From the NCBI RefSeq assembly GCF_000003605.2, contig NW_003116951.1, positions 192,750-246,846 of the forward strand: a stretch of 54,097 bases of DNA. Reading direction: 5' to 3'. Below the pieces are notes generated by a model. The model did no database searches. It was not told where the DNA came from and was given only the letters and a program-made list of their open reading frames with translations. Positions 23,338 through 35,900 of this stretch are shown here, one piece after another. How positions within the stretch are numbered: position 1 is the stretch's first letter; each line of letters starts with the position of its first letter. Both the position numbers and the translations under genes were made by a program. The DNA is from Saccoglossus kowalevskii (taxonomy: Eukaryota; Hemichordata; Enteropneusta; Harrimaniidae).

Positions 23338-23665
23338 CTAATTGTCTGGTGGTGAAAACTTTACATTTTCGACTTCTTCTTGAAAAGAGCTAATTACTTA
23401 CTTTGATACTTAGTGTATATGTACCTTGAGTGGACCTCTCTCAGATTTTGTGATGATATCTTCAATCTCTAATTTTGATAAATATTTTAGTCATTTTTGG
23501 TAAAAAGTGCTATTTTTGACTTCTTTTTGAAAAGCCTGATTGCTTTGATATTGTGTATATATGGTCATTTTGTGATAAGTTTAATTTTCGAGTTTTCGTA
23601 AATATTTGTTCAACTAGGTATACAGCTGATCTATATCAGCTGACAGTCTGCTTGTCTCTTTTATT
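23338..23665 (+). repeat. Dispersed repeat family H, 5'-incomplete copy
   Basis: Shares CTTTACATTTTCGACTTCTTC, GTGGACCTCTCTCAGATTT, GATGATATCTTCAATC and TCATTTTTGGTAAAAAGTG, in that order, with copies at 36243-36690 and around the assembly gap. It ends with the diagnostic ATCAGCTGACAGTCTGCTTG. The 5' AGCTCCGCT part is missing. Confidence 0.8.
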
Positions 23666-23777
23666 TGGTTTCATTTTATTCAGGTTTCACTGTCTAATAG
23701 AGTATATGCTAAAATATGAAAATAATATAAGCTGCATGTACTATACTTAAGTTAACCATTTATTAGTCAGTAACATA

Positions 23778-23979
23778 TACTGTAGAATACTTTATTTTTG
23801 CTTGGAATTTATTTTCGCTGAAGGGATGATTCTGTGAAAATAAAATCCAGCAAATATACTTTTTTTCCTATATTTCACATTAAACTCATCAAAAAACAGT
23901 GAAAATAAATTCCATACAAAACGCCCAAAAAGCCTTTTGGCGAAAATTTATTGCAACGAAAATAAAGTATTCCACAGTA
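23778..23979 (+). mobile_element. TA-flanked hairpin MITE family D, copy D1
   Basis: CTGTAGAATACTTTATTTTT at 23780 is mirrored by AAAATAAAGTATTCCACAG ending 23977, between TA dinucleotides. Left-to-right orientation is defined by the GATGATTCTGTG block in the left half. About 198 bp with near-complementary halves; no ORF. Confidence 0.9.
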
Positions 23980-24049
23980 TTTTAACACTGAGATGTGAAT
24001 AATTATTATTATACATGTATCACGTGTGTAAGTTTGTCACACTAGTGGC

Positions 24050-24621
24050 GTTCACGATAGAGATCTTGGCACATGCCGAAACTTGTGTGCGAATGGTCGG
24101 GACCGAGTCGGCACGTGCCAAAAAAAAACTTGATCTCGGTCACAATAGATGCTTGTGGTCGAAACTCGTTACGTAAATTTAAGAGAACGTATGCTGATTC
24201 ATACTAGTATGAAATGGCGATGACAGGAAATGCAGGTATACTCGTATATGTTTGTGTGCTGTAGTAATGAATGAAATGAATGCAAACCGTCGTCAGCGCC
24301 GCATATTTTTGTGCTGCTGCAATGTTACATTGACGTGAACAAATAATTGTTTTTTGAATCTTCTTTGCCGTTCGTGTGCATGATGACTCGTAATAAGTAC
24401 CATAACAACAAATGGATATAATTTCAATATAGCAATTATTATTATCATCGTATGCGTATCGTTTTTTTATGTTTGGACCAAATAACATATTGATGAATGA
24501 GAGCAGAATTTCTACACGAGCCGAGTCGGTCCTACATGTAAGTGGGTTCCGAATAACGTGAACACAACTGCTGTAATCCCTCTGCAAATGTCGGCACGTG
24601 CCAAGATCCCCTAACGTGAAC
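24050..24621. mobile_element. TIR element with 31-bp inverted ends (about 570 bp)
   Basis: The left end GTTCACGATAGAGATCTTGG continues CACATGCCGA. The right end is the inverse of GTTCACGTTAGGGGATCTTG continuing GCACGTGCCGA. An internal copy of the end word (AACGTGAAC) sits 60 bp in from the right. No transposase. Target duplication not resolved. Confidence 0.85.
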
Positions 24622-24892
24622 ATAGTATATGATTGGTCATGTGGTGGTGAATAAAATCCATTATTGACTCAGATTCAAGTGACCTTGATTTCATTTTTAC
24701 ACATGCATAGTAGAAATTTGCAACAAACGTTGAATTTATGTTGTGTTAATTTATTTGATAAAAAATAACATACAGTTACGTCAGTGTCAGTCAATATACA
24801 GTTTTCATGACCCATACCCTGATGACCCGTACTGTAATTTTCTCTTCGGGTAATTAATACTGAATATTGATTTCCTCTTCAGTTTGTTTTTA

Positions 24893-26096
24893 GCTCCGCT
24901 GTCGACTTTGTCGAGCGGAGCTTATCATATGAGTGATTGTCCGTCGTCGTCCGTTGTNNNNNNNNNNNNNNNNNNNNNNNNNNNNNNNNNNNNNNNNNNN
25001 NNNNNNNNNNNNNNNNNNNNNNNNNNNNNNNNNNNNNNNNNNNNNNNNNNNNNNNNNNNNNNNNNNNNNNNNNNNNNNNNNNNNNNNNNNNNNNNNNNNN
25101 NNNNNNNNNNNNNNNNNNNNNNNNNNNNNNNNNNNNNNNNNNNNNNNNNNNNNNNNNNNNNNNNNNNNNNNNNNNNNNNNNNNNNNNNNNNNNNNNNNNN
25201 NNNNNNNNNNNNNNNNNNNNNNNNNNNNNNNNNNNNNNNNNNNNNNNNNNNNNNNNNNNNNNNNNNNNNNNNNNNNNNNNNNNNNNNNNNNNNNNNNNNN
25301 NNNNNNNNNNNNNNNNNNNNNNNNNNNNNNNNNNNNNNNNNNNNNNNNNNNNNNNNNNNNNNNNNNNNNNNNNNNNNNNNNNNNNNNNNNNNNNNNNNNN
25401 NNNNNNNNNNNNNNNNNNNNNNNNNNNNNNNNNNNNNNNNNNNNNNNNNNNNNNNNNNNNNNNNNNNNNNNNNNNNNNNNNNNNNNNNNNNNNNNNNNNN
25501 NNNNNNNNNNNNNNNNNNNNNNNNNNNNNNNNNNNNNNNNNNNNNNNNNNNNNNNNNNNNNNNNNNNNNNNNNNNNNNNNNNNNNNNNNNNNNNNNNNNN
25601 NNNNNNNNNNNNNNNNNNNNNNNNNNNNNNNNNNNNNNNNNNNNNNNNNNNNNNNNNNNNNNNNNNNNNNNNNNNNNNNNNNNNNNNNNNNNNNNNNNNN
25701 NNNNNNNNNNNNNNNNNNNNNNNNNNNNNNNNNNNNNNNNNNNNNNNNNNNNNNNNNNNNNNNNNNNNNNNNNNNNNNNNNNNNNNNNNNNNNNNNNNNN
25801 NNNNNNNNNNNNNNNNNNNNNNNNNNNNNNNNNNNNNNNNNNNNNNNNNNNNNNNNNNNNNNNNNNNNNNNNNNNNNNNNNNNNNNNNNNNNNNNNNNNN
25901 NNNNNNNNNNNNNNNNNNNNNNNNNNNNNNNNNNNNNNNNNNNNNNTCCAATTGCTTTGATATATTATACATATAGGTACTACATGTGGACCTCTCTCAG
26001 ATTTGTTCATTTTCTAATGATATCTTCTGTTCTTTAATTGCCATGTGCATTGCTAACAGCAGAGCTATCTCAGCCGACAGGCTGCTTGTTTATACA
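24893..26096 (+). repeat. Dispersed repeat family H, interrupted by assembly gap
   Basis: The left part holds AGCTCCGCTG...AGCGGAGCTT (a short stem-loop), then TATCATATGAGTGATTGTCC. After the gap the sequence resumes with TCCAATTGCTTTGATA and ACATGTGGACCTCTCTCAGA, and ends AGCCGACAGGCTGCTTGTTT. Both sides match the copy at 36243-36690, so the gap lies inside this repeat and may hold more than one unit. Confidence 0.8.
24958..25946. other. Assembly gap (989 N)
   Basis: An unbroken run of N. Open frames reported across it are meaningless. True length unknown. Confidence 0.99.
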
Positions 26097-27140
26097 TTTA
26101 ATCCTAAAAAGGTTTACCATTCTGTAAAAAGCTGTATCTTCATTATAAAATTCACTATTTTTGTATTTTTCCTAGTATGAAGTAAAATATATCACCAACA
26201 TTGAACATTTTTCAGGTTATTAACTTTTTTGAACAGTGGGGGTTACTACCGGTAATACAAAATTTCTCCCCTTCAGAAATAGATAACAAATGCACATTCC
26301 ATTCATAATGAAGGAAATACCAAATTGCTTTCTTTATTGAACTTTATTACATGATGCACTAAATTGATTTGCAGTGCTCTATTCATTGCTAAAAATGGGA
26401 TATTCACAGCCTTCATTGTGGATATGCAGTGTTGCAATTAATTATTCAATCTCAGTCGTTTTTATTAGTAAACTGTCATCTTTTGAGTATCAGAACAGAT
26501 GCTAAATTAATTGAATCATTCTGGGTTTTTGCCAATCTGATTAAAATCAGATCTTATTGGCTTATTCTTTTTTCGTTTTATTCATTTTTTTTTATTTTAC
26601 TCATATTTTTTCAATTTTATTTTTCTTAGTTTATTTTTCTGATTGTGAATGCCCAAGCTCTGAACAACCTCCACAGAAGATCTCGCTTGTGAGATTAGTC
26701 AACCAATCAGAGAAGGCGTATCAAAGTCCAAAACTGGCTATAATAAAAGGCTTCTCTAACTGGTTATTTATAAAGTTTGCGAAAGTACAATGAAAATCTC
26801 TTATGGAGGTTTGGCTTTCGCAATCAGACAAGTGCATAAAGAATTTAAATTTAAATCAAACACCAAAAATGGAATAATTATAATGAAAAGAATAATGTAA
26901 AAAAAAAAAAATTATGTCTTATTTTCCTACTAAAGCTTTATAACAAACTGATAATAATTTTTCGGAAAAAAACAACAAAAAAACACAATATAACAGTACC
27001 ACAAATTTTATTGGTATGAATCTGTAAAATATCTTGATGTTTTATCGTTATCTTCTCCGTTGCTAAGCAATTTGGTCATTTAGATACCATGGCTACATAA
27101 ATTTTACCCTTTATTAGTAGCTCAGATTCTTGTCGATAAC
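26097..27140. other. AT-rich spacer
   Basis: No gene or clear repeat. T-rich tract at 26565-26640 and A-rich tract at 26899-26912. Confidence 0.55.
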
Positions 27141-27305
27141 TTAAAGCGAAGGGGTTGTCACCTGTAGACATGCAGGAATTGAGTCCCAAACGACAGTAAC
27201 AATGCATGCTAAAAACGCAAAGGCTCATGGGTAGACGCTTGTTTGTAAAGAATGACACGCTATGGCCATCTAACTCACGTGCAGATGACGACTCCCCCGC
27301 TTTAA
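27141..27305. mobile_element. TTAA-flanked MITE family A, copy A2
   Basis: TTAA at 27141-27144 and 27302-27305. Ends AGCGAAGGGGTTGTCACCTG and GACTCCCCCGCT. Same orientation as A1; interior GGCTCATGGGTAGACGCTTG conserved. Confidence 0.9.
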
Positions 27306-27460
27306 GTTACTGTATTTGCTCTGTTAGTAACGCATGCGATTTAAATTACAGGTGTGTCTATGGTCAAAATATGTAATATTTGGACGATTCAGTACACAAC
27401 AAATGTACCAGTAATTTTTGTTTTATGCTTCTATTGGAGATGTGCTACTAATAAATCAAT

Positions 27461-27673
27461 TACTGTAAAATACTTTATTTTCGATTGGAATTTATTTTCG
27501 CTATTTTCGCTGAAGGGGTGATTCCGTGAAAATAAAATCCAGCGAATATACTTTTTTTTCCTATATTTCACATTAAACTCATCAAAAATAAGTGAAAATA
27601 AATTCTATACAAAACACTCAAAAAGTCTTTTCAGCGAAAATTAATTCCAGCTAAAATAAATTATTTTACAGTA
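27461..27673 (+). mobile_element. TA-flanked hairpin MITE family D, copy D2
   Basis: CTGTAAAATACTTTATTTTC at 27463, right end TTATTTTACAG at 27671, TA on both sides. Same orientation as D1. Confidence 0.9.
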
Positions 27674-28118
27674 GAGTGTATTTAATTTAATGGCTGTCCA
27701 ATGAATAGGGTTCCTTGTTTCCAACTTTTGATGAAGATCGCTTTCCAGGTTACAGCGGTTAAAGCAGCAAGTGGGTGTGTCAAGAGACACTGGTATACAA
27801 GTAGTGATGTCCTTGGGTGATTGAAAAAGATTGTCAACGTATTTCTTTGTTTAATAGACACTCGTCTGCTTGTCATTTTTAAAAATAACAAATCTGTGTA
27901 TTACTGGTCTTGGTGTTTATAATACATCTATTGATGTGTTGTAAATTGACTGTGATTTCAAAAGGGTGTTTATATGTCTAAAATTGCATTGTACATAAAA
28001 GTTGAAATATTAATGACAAATTAGTGTATAGTTGAATGACAGCTTTTCAATTGTCAAAATAAGTGTCATGCTGCTGAAATTATGAAAAACTTGCACAGTT
28101 TGTAAAACCAATTACCGG

Positions 28119-28308
28119 TACTGTAAAATACTTTATTTTCGCTTGGAATTAATTTTCGCTATTTTCGTTGACGGAATGATTTAGTGAAAATAAAATCCAG
28201 CGAATATACCTTTTTTCCTATATTTTATACACAGTATTCAACTTTTCAAAAATCAGTGAAAATAAATTCCATACAAAACACCCCAAAAAAATAAAGTATT
28301 CTACAGTA
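28119..28308 (+). mobile_element. TA-flanked hairpin MITE family D, copy D3
   Basis: CTGTAAAATACTTTATTTTC at 28121, right end AAGTATTCTACAG at 28306, TA on both sides. Same orientation as D1. A short internal deletion before the right end makes it 186 bp. Confidence 0.9.
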
Positions 28309-29499
28309 GTTGATTTCAAAAACAAAGTACTATTATTTCTTAAATTTCTAGTAGTCCTGGTTGGCTACAAATTTGGGAAAAAAGTAGTCCCACGACAAGA
28401 TTTGGTCTGTGTGACAGTGCGCCCTCTAACAGAACTCATTTTGTAGGGACCCCCCCCCCCTCCCCAATATCAAGTTGAATCAGTCTTCAAGAAAAAAAAA
28501 TTGTATGTTGTAGTTTTGCATACAACACATGAATTTACAAATTCCTTATAACTATAGCAACACAGGTTTTTCAAGATCACTATTTCAATGTACGATTATC
28601 TATTGTGTCATTTATGCGGCAGTGAATTACCACAACTAGTTGCGTTATAACAAATCTTTTCGTGTCAATGACATGTCATATTGACTTTGAGGGCACACTG
28701 CTGTACACCCTAGACTACTGGTAATTTTGAGCCTTGTATCATATACAATGGTTTACAATTGGTGTGATATGCAATAGATCATTGATTTGAAAGATGAGCA
28801 TGGAATTACCAAACAAACACTTCAAGCCTTTTCACCAGAAGACTTTTTCGCCCAAATTTCTCTGCAGTCTTTTCTTGCATATTCTTCAATATTTCTGGAA
28901 ATGAGCCATAATTTTAGGGCCAACAGACAAAATTTTAGTCAATTTTCAGTTTTTACACAGCAAATTTGGCTATTTTTTGTCACAATCTTCTGAGTTTGTG
29001 ATGTAAAGAGGAAACTTGTGGCTAGAAATGTTAATGCAAATGAGTCTCTGAAAAAATTAATTAATTACTGTTTTTTTCAAGGCTGTACACAATATATTAC
29101 TGTAGAATTTCACAGTACAATAATTTTGAGTATCTTCATCCACTAATTATGTAAATTAAGACAATTAGTTATTTGTTTCTCTGTCTGTCCTCGGTCATGT
29201 CATTAAGTTAAAACATAAATGAAATTCTCATTCTTACCGAAAACTAAAATTCAGTCTTCAAATACACCCAAACTAAAGTACTATAACATTTTACATTGAA
29301 ATACTATTATTAAAATCAGAATTGTGAATGAATGTATTGTATTATGTGTGGTATAAATTGTCAAAGTTTATTTGAATGGTCGATGGAAGGTGATTTAAAA
29401 ATGGATTAGCCACTCGTCATTTTAGGGTTTGTTTACTAGAGAATACCCTGATGCTCTGTTGCTTTTCATATATTTTGCCATTTTCTTTATTGTGAATGC
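28309..29499. other. Spacer without gene
   Basis: Poly-C tract at 28451-28459. A reverse-oriented AGAGGGCGC word (28419-28432) resembles a CTCF core. No exon recognised. Confidence 0.5.
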
Positions 29500-30022
29500 T
29501 ATAATGTGAATGGCGATCTACAAAACTACCAAGGAACATTAAAATACGCATCTTCAACACAGTTGTCAAGCCGGTCCTCCTATATGGTGCAGAAATATGG
29601 AGAACTACTGTTGCCATTATTAGGAAAATACAGATCTTCATCAATACTTGTCTTAGGCGTATCCTCAGAATTTTCTGGCCTGAGGTAATTAGTAACCAAG
29701 ACTTGTGGGAGATTGCTCATCAGCAACCCATTGAGGCAGAGCTTTTGCAGAGACGATGGCGGTGGATTGGCCACACCCTACGGAAACCAATGCCTAATAT
29801 TACTAGACAGGCATTGACTTGGAATCCTCAAGGAAAAAGAAAGAGGGGAAAGCCTCTTAACTCATGGCGCAGAGACATGGAGGCAGATGTTAAGAAGATG
29901 GGCCGCACATGGAAAGAACTGGAGACGCTGGCTCAGGACCGCTCTGCCTGGAGGAACCTGGTTGACGGCCTATGTCCCAGGAGGGGCGATAGGCTTAAAT
30001 AAAATAAAATATATAATGTGAA
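29500..30022 (+). mobile_element. 5'-truncated non-LTR retrotransposon (LINE) with TSD
   Basis: A 499-bp insertion (29512-30010) between identical 12-bp target-site duplications TATAATGTGAAT at 29500-29511 and 30011-30022. Its 3' end is an AATAAAATAAAATA tail directly after the ORF stop. Severe 5' truncation, flanking duplication and simple 3' tail are typical of target-primed reverse transcription. Confidence 0.93.
29505..30002 (+). pseudogene. C-terminal fragment of LINE ORF2 (reverse transcriptase protein)
   Basis: The frame is open from the truncation point to TAA at 30000-30002 (about 165 codons, the first few of host origin). It covers the end of the polymerase region ([14 protein letters not shown], then [11 protein letters not shown]) and the C-terminal tail: [14 protein letters not shown]-type block, [17 protein letters not shown], then SWRRDMEAD and [19 protein letters not shown]. 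These blocks are standard in animal non-LTR elements. No endonuclease or RT catalytic YxDD is left, so it cannot function. The clade is not certain from this part. With no stop or frameshift over its whole length, the copy looks young. Confidence 0.92.
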
Positions 30023-32927
30023 TATTTTTTAATATAGAATATCTGTGAACATATCCCCCTACAGCATGTACCGTATACAAAATGGTGTTGATTGGATCAG
30101 TAAGTTATTTGGGGGGATTATGTTCAACATGGAGTGCCATCATGTGTGCAACTAGGTGACTTGGCATGGCAGTGATTGACTTTTTATTGGTCATGGTATT
30201 ATAGTGCTGGAAATTGAGTAATTTATCATTGGTTGCTGTGGTAAAAAGCTCATATCTCAAAAGCTTGTGGTATATGTGTCTTGGTGTGGTATAGGCGTGG
30301 TGTGGATTACATATAAATATATAAATAAATGAAATTAATTCCTTCTATAGATATATTATAAAAGAGAAATCCAAAAGGTTGTAAGATCTATGTGGTGTAG
30401 ATTACAAATAAATATTTTAAAGGTATTTTTAAAAAAAATTATATTTTTTGGTTCAAATTCTACAAAAAAATAGGATAGATTTTTCTGCATCCAATTTCTT
30501 ATAAAATCATACGATAAGAGAAGGTTTGAAGTACTACTTACCTTGTAGTATCTTAATTGCTGACAGAGAATAAATCATCTATATTTTCTCTTCCACGTTT
30601 TGTCATCTAGCAAGTTGTCTCGTGTCTGTATTTTTCTGTACTTACCTTTTTTTGCCGATTCTGAAGTTTTAATATTTTTTATCTATTTGGAAGGATGACA
30701 AGGTAAACTTGGATGTGATAATTGTCTATTTAACAAATATCAACTTTAGAATTAAAAACAGTTTTAAATTAACATTTTGCTATTTGCACCTTCTTACCGT
30801 AGTCATGAAAGAAATTGTCAGTTTATTGAATAGCTCGTTAGATCCCATGAAGTTTCACTGTAGGTAAATGTCGAGTGAACAATAAATGCAGGCTAGCAAA
30901 ATTTCAATAACCAGAGCAGACAAGATTCTGAGCTGTTCATTATTGAAATTGCAACTATTTAAATGAATGCAGTGCTGTTTTATACAAACACCATAGCTGC
31001 TGATCAATGAATAATTAAATGCATCACAAAACATTTAACGAAATTATCCCAAATTGTTTATAAAGTTCATTTAACTACCATATGTATGTTAGTTTTTTAA
31101 CGAATAATTAACTTAATTAATTAATTTATGAAAGTGTACATAATATGAGCCAACGTGTAAATATTGACACTGTATCTTAAAAAGAAAATTGTATTTGCAA
31201 CATTCAAGTACCGATAACATACTCATTATCCCATGTAATTGGCAGCAGTCTGTGAAGATGTCTTATGAGTTTTTAAAACATATATTCTGTCCTACTGAAT
31301 TAAACAAATTTGTATTCCCTGAATATTCCCCCACTAAACTTGTGTACATACTTCAATCATAGAGTCAATACAATATTGTGAGGTCTATGCTTTTAATGTA
31401 TTAATTCATAATAAATGATATAAATAACTTTTTCCAAAGAACTCTGTATTTGCACCTTGTTAAATATTTATTTGACACATCTTAATAATTCTTTCTAGTG
31501 ATTATAACGATTGTTCAATAAAATGTGAAACTTGCATCAGAACCGGAAAATTAATATTAATAAATAAATGCATTTTTCGGCATTATGTTTAGGATTTAAA
31601 GTGGAGGAGTCGTCATCTGCGCATGCGTCAGATGGCCATAGCGTGTCATTGTTTACAAACAAGCGTCTACCCATGTTCCCATGAGCGTGTGTTGTTATCA
31701 TCATAGGAGACTCAATTACGCAGGTGACGACCCTCCCTCTTTAAGTTGATATACAGTATACCTTTATCCTAATCCTGAAGACGTTAAAGTTTAATTTCAT
31801 TGAATATTAGCTTGATACAGACTGTCAGTTTATTTATAAAACTGTAATTATATTGCATTCTGATATGGGATTGCAATTTAATTGAGTTGCTCCACAGGTT
31901 CCAACTACATGTTTCTATAGACAACATGTTGTAACAATATAACATGTACTGGTAATATCAAATGTTATTCATTCTCACGGTTCAGTGAATCATCCTATTA
32001 AACTGTTAATTTACGAACTTCATTTGTCTAGCGGAAAAAAATGAATCCTCTGATTATTGTCCTCCTAATCCAAATGTATAATTGAAAAATGCCTTTGTTA
32101 TAAACTCACAATTCACTTGAAGGGAATCGTAAAGTGTATGACCACACACATTTACACACACATGTTGGATCACAATAGTTTTTGTTGATTGGAGAATCCT
32201 TATAAATAGCGCAGAACGACAATGTCAACTTCTGTCTCCTTCCACAAAATAAGACATCATATCTTTTTCCATATTTTTCATTAAATTTCTCATGAATAGA
32301 ATATTATGCCCATTCAAATTAACAAGAAAATTATAATTACAAAGATTCAAATTGTGAATTACTGTGTTGCAGTAATTTGAGATCCAGACAAATCCATTGT
32401 TTTTCAACAATTCATGTACATGGGTTTTTCTTGAAAAAAATAACAAAAGGGAGCACACACAGACGAGGGAGCGGAGCGACCAAATGGGAGGCTATATCGG
32501 AAGGTTTCTGCACCATTTTAACGGTGTATCTATCGCCTTTGAAATATTTTTGGAATAATTTTAGTGTATTTGGTATCCAGACACATTATCAGTTGGTGTT
32601 GCTGGGAAGTTTTCACAGAGAAAAATATATTTGAGAAAGATTTCATGTTGTACGGCAGCATGGAAGTGTGCGGCTCATGAAATATATGACGTGAAAGTTC
32701 AATCGGCAATTCAGTAAGAGGGCACCAGCCAAGAGTATCAGGGCGCTGCACCCCTGTTTAGAAAAACCATGGATGTATGATCAAGCATTTCACAATAATC
32801 CTAAAGCTCAATCAAAGCTGAAGCCTGGCTTTATTCATGGACAAGGTATTTATTGCGGAGTTTAATAAATTTCTGAATATTCTACTCTATCATAAGGTAA
32901 CCTTTCAACTTTGAAGCCATCAAGACA
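30023..32927. other. AT-rich spacer and presumed 5' region of the kinase gene
   Basis: Contains MITE A3. 32458-32760 is less AT-rich and may include promoter or 5' UTR sequence (for example GAGGGAGCGGAGCGACC at 32465), but no TATA-initiator pair stands out. A 5' UTR acceptor could be CTATCATAAG ending about 32895. Confidence 0.45.
31596..31744. mobile_element. TTAA-flanked MITE family A, copy A3 (inverted)
   Basis: TTAA at 31596-31599 and 31741-31744. The interior reads GATGGCCATAGCGTGTCATT, the reverse of A1, so it is in the opposite orientation; a few bases shorter. Confidence 0.88.
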
Positions 32928-35900
32928 ATGGATGAAGACCAGCCAATGGAGATTCAGCCGAGCACTGCTGGCAACGATGTCTATGGATGCCTCGCCAATT
33001 TTAATATTGAGAAAAAGATCGGACGTGGGCAATTCAGTGTGGTGTACAGAGCTACGCACAACATTGAAAACACAGTAGTGGCTCTGAAAAAAGTACAGGT
33101 AAAATGATTACACAATTTTCAAAAGGTAAACTGAAGGTGGAGGAAGTATTTAAACCTTTCACGGTCGCCAACTGGTTATGTCGAAAAATAGTTTACTCGT
33201 TCACACCCCATTCATGATAGTCTCAATGGACACAATTATTCGGAAAAGTAAAACGATGTTCTATGACCAGGTTGCGCAGCGATCACATTTTTGGCGTTTT
33301 GAAAACTACTACTTAAAAGAAATATGGATTACTTCAGTATTCGGGGTTCATCCTGAGTAAATAACAGAATAGAAAATGTCTGAACCATGTTCCATACGTT
33401 TGTAAGTTTTCTCGTAAAAGCAGGAACCAAACTACATGTACCTTACCAGTCGCGATTTTTATGCAGTGAAATACACTTTTTACATGCATGTCGTTGACAC
33501 TCGGTAAAAACACCCTGGGCCTATACTTGGGATGCCCTCAAAGGGGTTTATGATCGGGAAGTACGGTAATAAACTCTCTTTCGTAATTATGCATGATTTT
33601 AGTTTGAATTATACACATCATTAGAGTATTGTGTTATACCCAATTTGTATTTTATGTATGGAGCTCTAGATATTGTATTAAAACGTATATTTAACATGTA
33701 TGCAAATATCGAATATGAGTATTTTTATTAGCTAGAATTTAATTTTAGTGAAAAACCACTACATTTTGGCTGAGATGTATAATTGTCAATTTCTTACATG
33801 AATCTGGTAACCACAAAGAAAAGAGTACCGGTAATTCAATTTACTTGTAAAATACTTTATTTTAGCTGGCTTTAATTTTCACTGTATATACTTTTTTGGG
33901 GATTTGTATGTAATTTATTTTCGCTGGTTTTCACTGATTTTTGAAGTTGAATGTAAAATATAGAAAAAAAGGACGTATATTCGCTGGATTTTATTTTTAC
34001 TGAATCATTCCTTCAGTGGAAATAGCTAAAATTAATTTCAAGCAAAAATAAAGTATTCTACAGTATATGTTTGAACTGGTTGAATTTTAAAAATAAAAAA
34101 TCAGTGATTTGATTACATCTAAAAACATAGTCAGAACAAACAAAAAATCATCAGTTTAATTTATATCATCACAATAGCTGTTACCGGGGGGGGGGGGGGG
34201 GGTAACACTTTTTCAGTAGTTGTTTTACCTTTAAAAATATGTTAAGGACCTCTGTAAAAAAAAAAAAAAACTTCATGCAGTGAAATCGACACCAATGGAT
34301 CATGCTGCAACTTTGATAATACTGGTAATAAATTTAATTTCTGCAATGCGTTATGCAGTTGTAAATATTTGAAAACTGACTGATTGTGGTTTATGGCATT
34401 CATGACCTATCAGGTCAAGGATCATCATGGTAGATTAACTAGTGAACCACAAAAACATGGCGGACGCAGAATCGATCAAGTGTTCTACAACATTTGTTCA
34501 TGTATTTGTTACCAAACTGAAAAAAGAATAAAAAATTGTTGGTATCAAAGCATGACTGAATATTAAACTGTCACCATGGTAACAAGTGCAGTGCTGGTGC
34601 AGATGTTGTACCAGTAGTGGTGTTAATGCTACACGAAAGACGGGTTAAGATTTAAGCTGATCTCTTATATTTATATATCAGATAGACCCAATTGCATTCA
34701 TGCACAGGAGGAAACAGTGATTAGCACAGGCTAAAGAATGCCCAAACTTATTAATTAATATTATTAATTAAGAAAATACAAAACAAATTCAGAAAGTGTA
34801 AATTGTAGAATTACAGGAAGAAGCTAGAGTCTCATTGTCAGTTCATTTTTTCTTGAGAACGATATCTCCTGATGTGTGCACATTGATTATCATGTCGGAA
34901 TTGGCATACTGAAAGGAATAGTAATAAATCTAATTATCGTAAATGGCATTATAGGTGCTTAGCCCGAGCTAAGTTTTCACGCACACTTAGTCCGTACCAA
35001 GGATCTGGGACAGGTCTTAAAAACAACCCGGATTTACTGTCACTGCCATATTGTTACGAATACCAAAACATCAACATTGCCAGTTAAGTTGCTGACTGGT
35101 TTGTTATGTCAGTCTCGAGATCGATGCATGATAAGAACTGGTTAGTTCAAACCACTCACGAGGGTGCGCCGTTCAACTAAAATGACATGCACTTAACATA
35201 CATGTACCATCGCCAGTGTCCAGACATTTCATACTGTGTAAATACATAACTTTGTCATATATTATATAGAAATGTATAAGATTGAATAAAATATATTGAA
35301 ACTAATCACATCATGATCTTCTATTTATATTCCGATGTGTCTAAGTCCTACACTATTAGTTTGACGTCTTCTGTTGAAGTTGCGTGGTTTGACCCAACTT
35401 GTTCTAATCGCGTATAACAATCTTCAGGCAGGCTTATAGCAAACCAGTCAGCAACTTAGCTGGCAATGTTGCTATTTTGGTGTTCAGAGCAATATAGCGG
35501 TGACAGAAATCCATACTTAGTGATTCTTGTAGCCTGTGCTAAGCCTTCAAGCATGTTTTTTTTAGCACAGGTTAAGGTATTTGACCTTTTCCTGTGCTGT
35601 CCTGTCCTGTGCTGTGTCTGGCAATGCTACTATTGAAATCTTGTATGAAGTCTATGTACATACAGTATATACTAACAAATGTACTTGTTTGAACCAGTGT
35701 TTAATCATGCATGCTGATTGTCTTAGACACAGTTATTTGATTTGTGTTACATTGCAAGAATTATCTTACTGGGCGTGAGGTATGTTCCTGCTTGGTTAAA
35801 TATTCTAAGGTAATGGCATTCGTACATTCTGTTTGTCTTCCAGATATTTGAGATGATGGATGCCAAAGCACGACAAGACTGCATTAAAGAAATTGATTTA

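Noticed and set aside
24884-26037. Open frames of about 350-366 codons on both strands
   Set aside because: They run through the N gap and carry no sequence information.
33150-33560. Sequence in NEK intron 1 with GTCG...AAAAA words similar to the left end of the 13098 element
   Set aside because: Similarity is short and no matching TTAA ends were found; may be coincidence or an old remnant.
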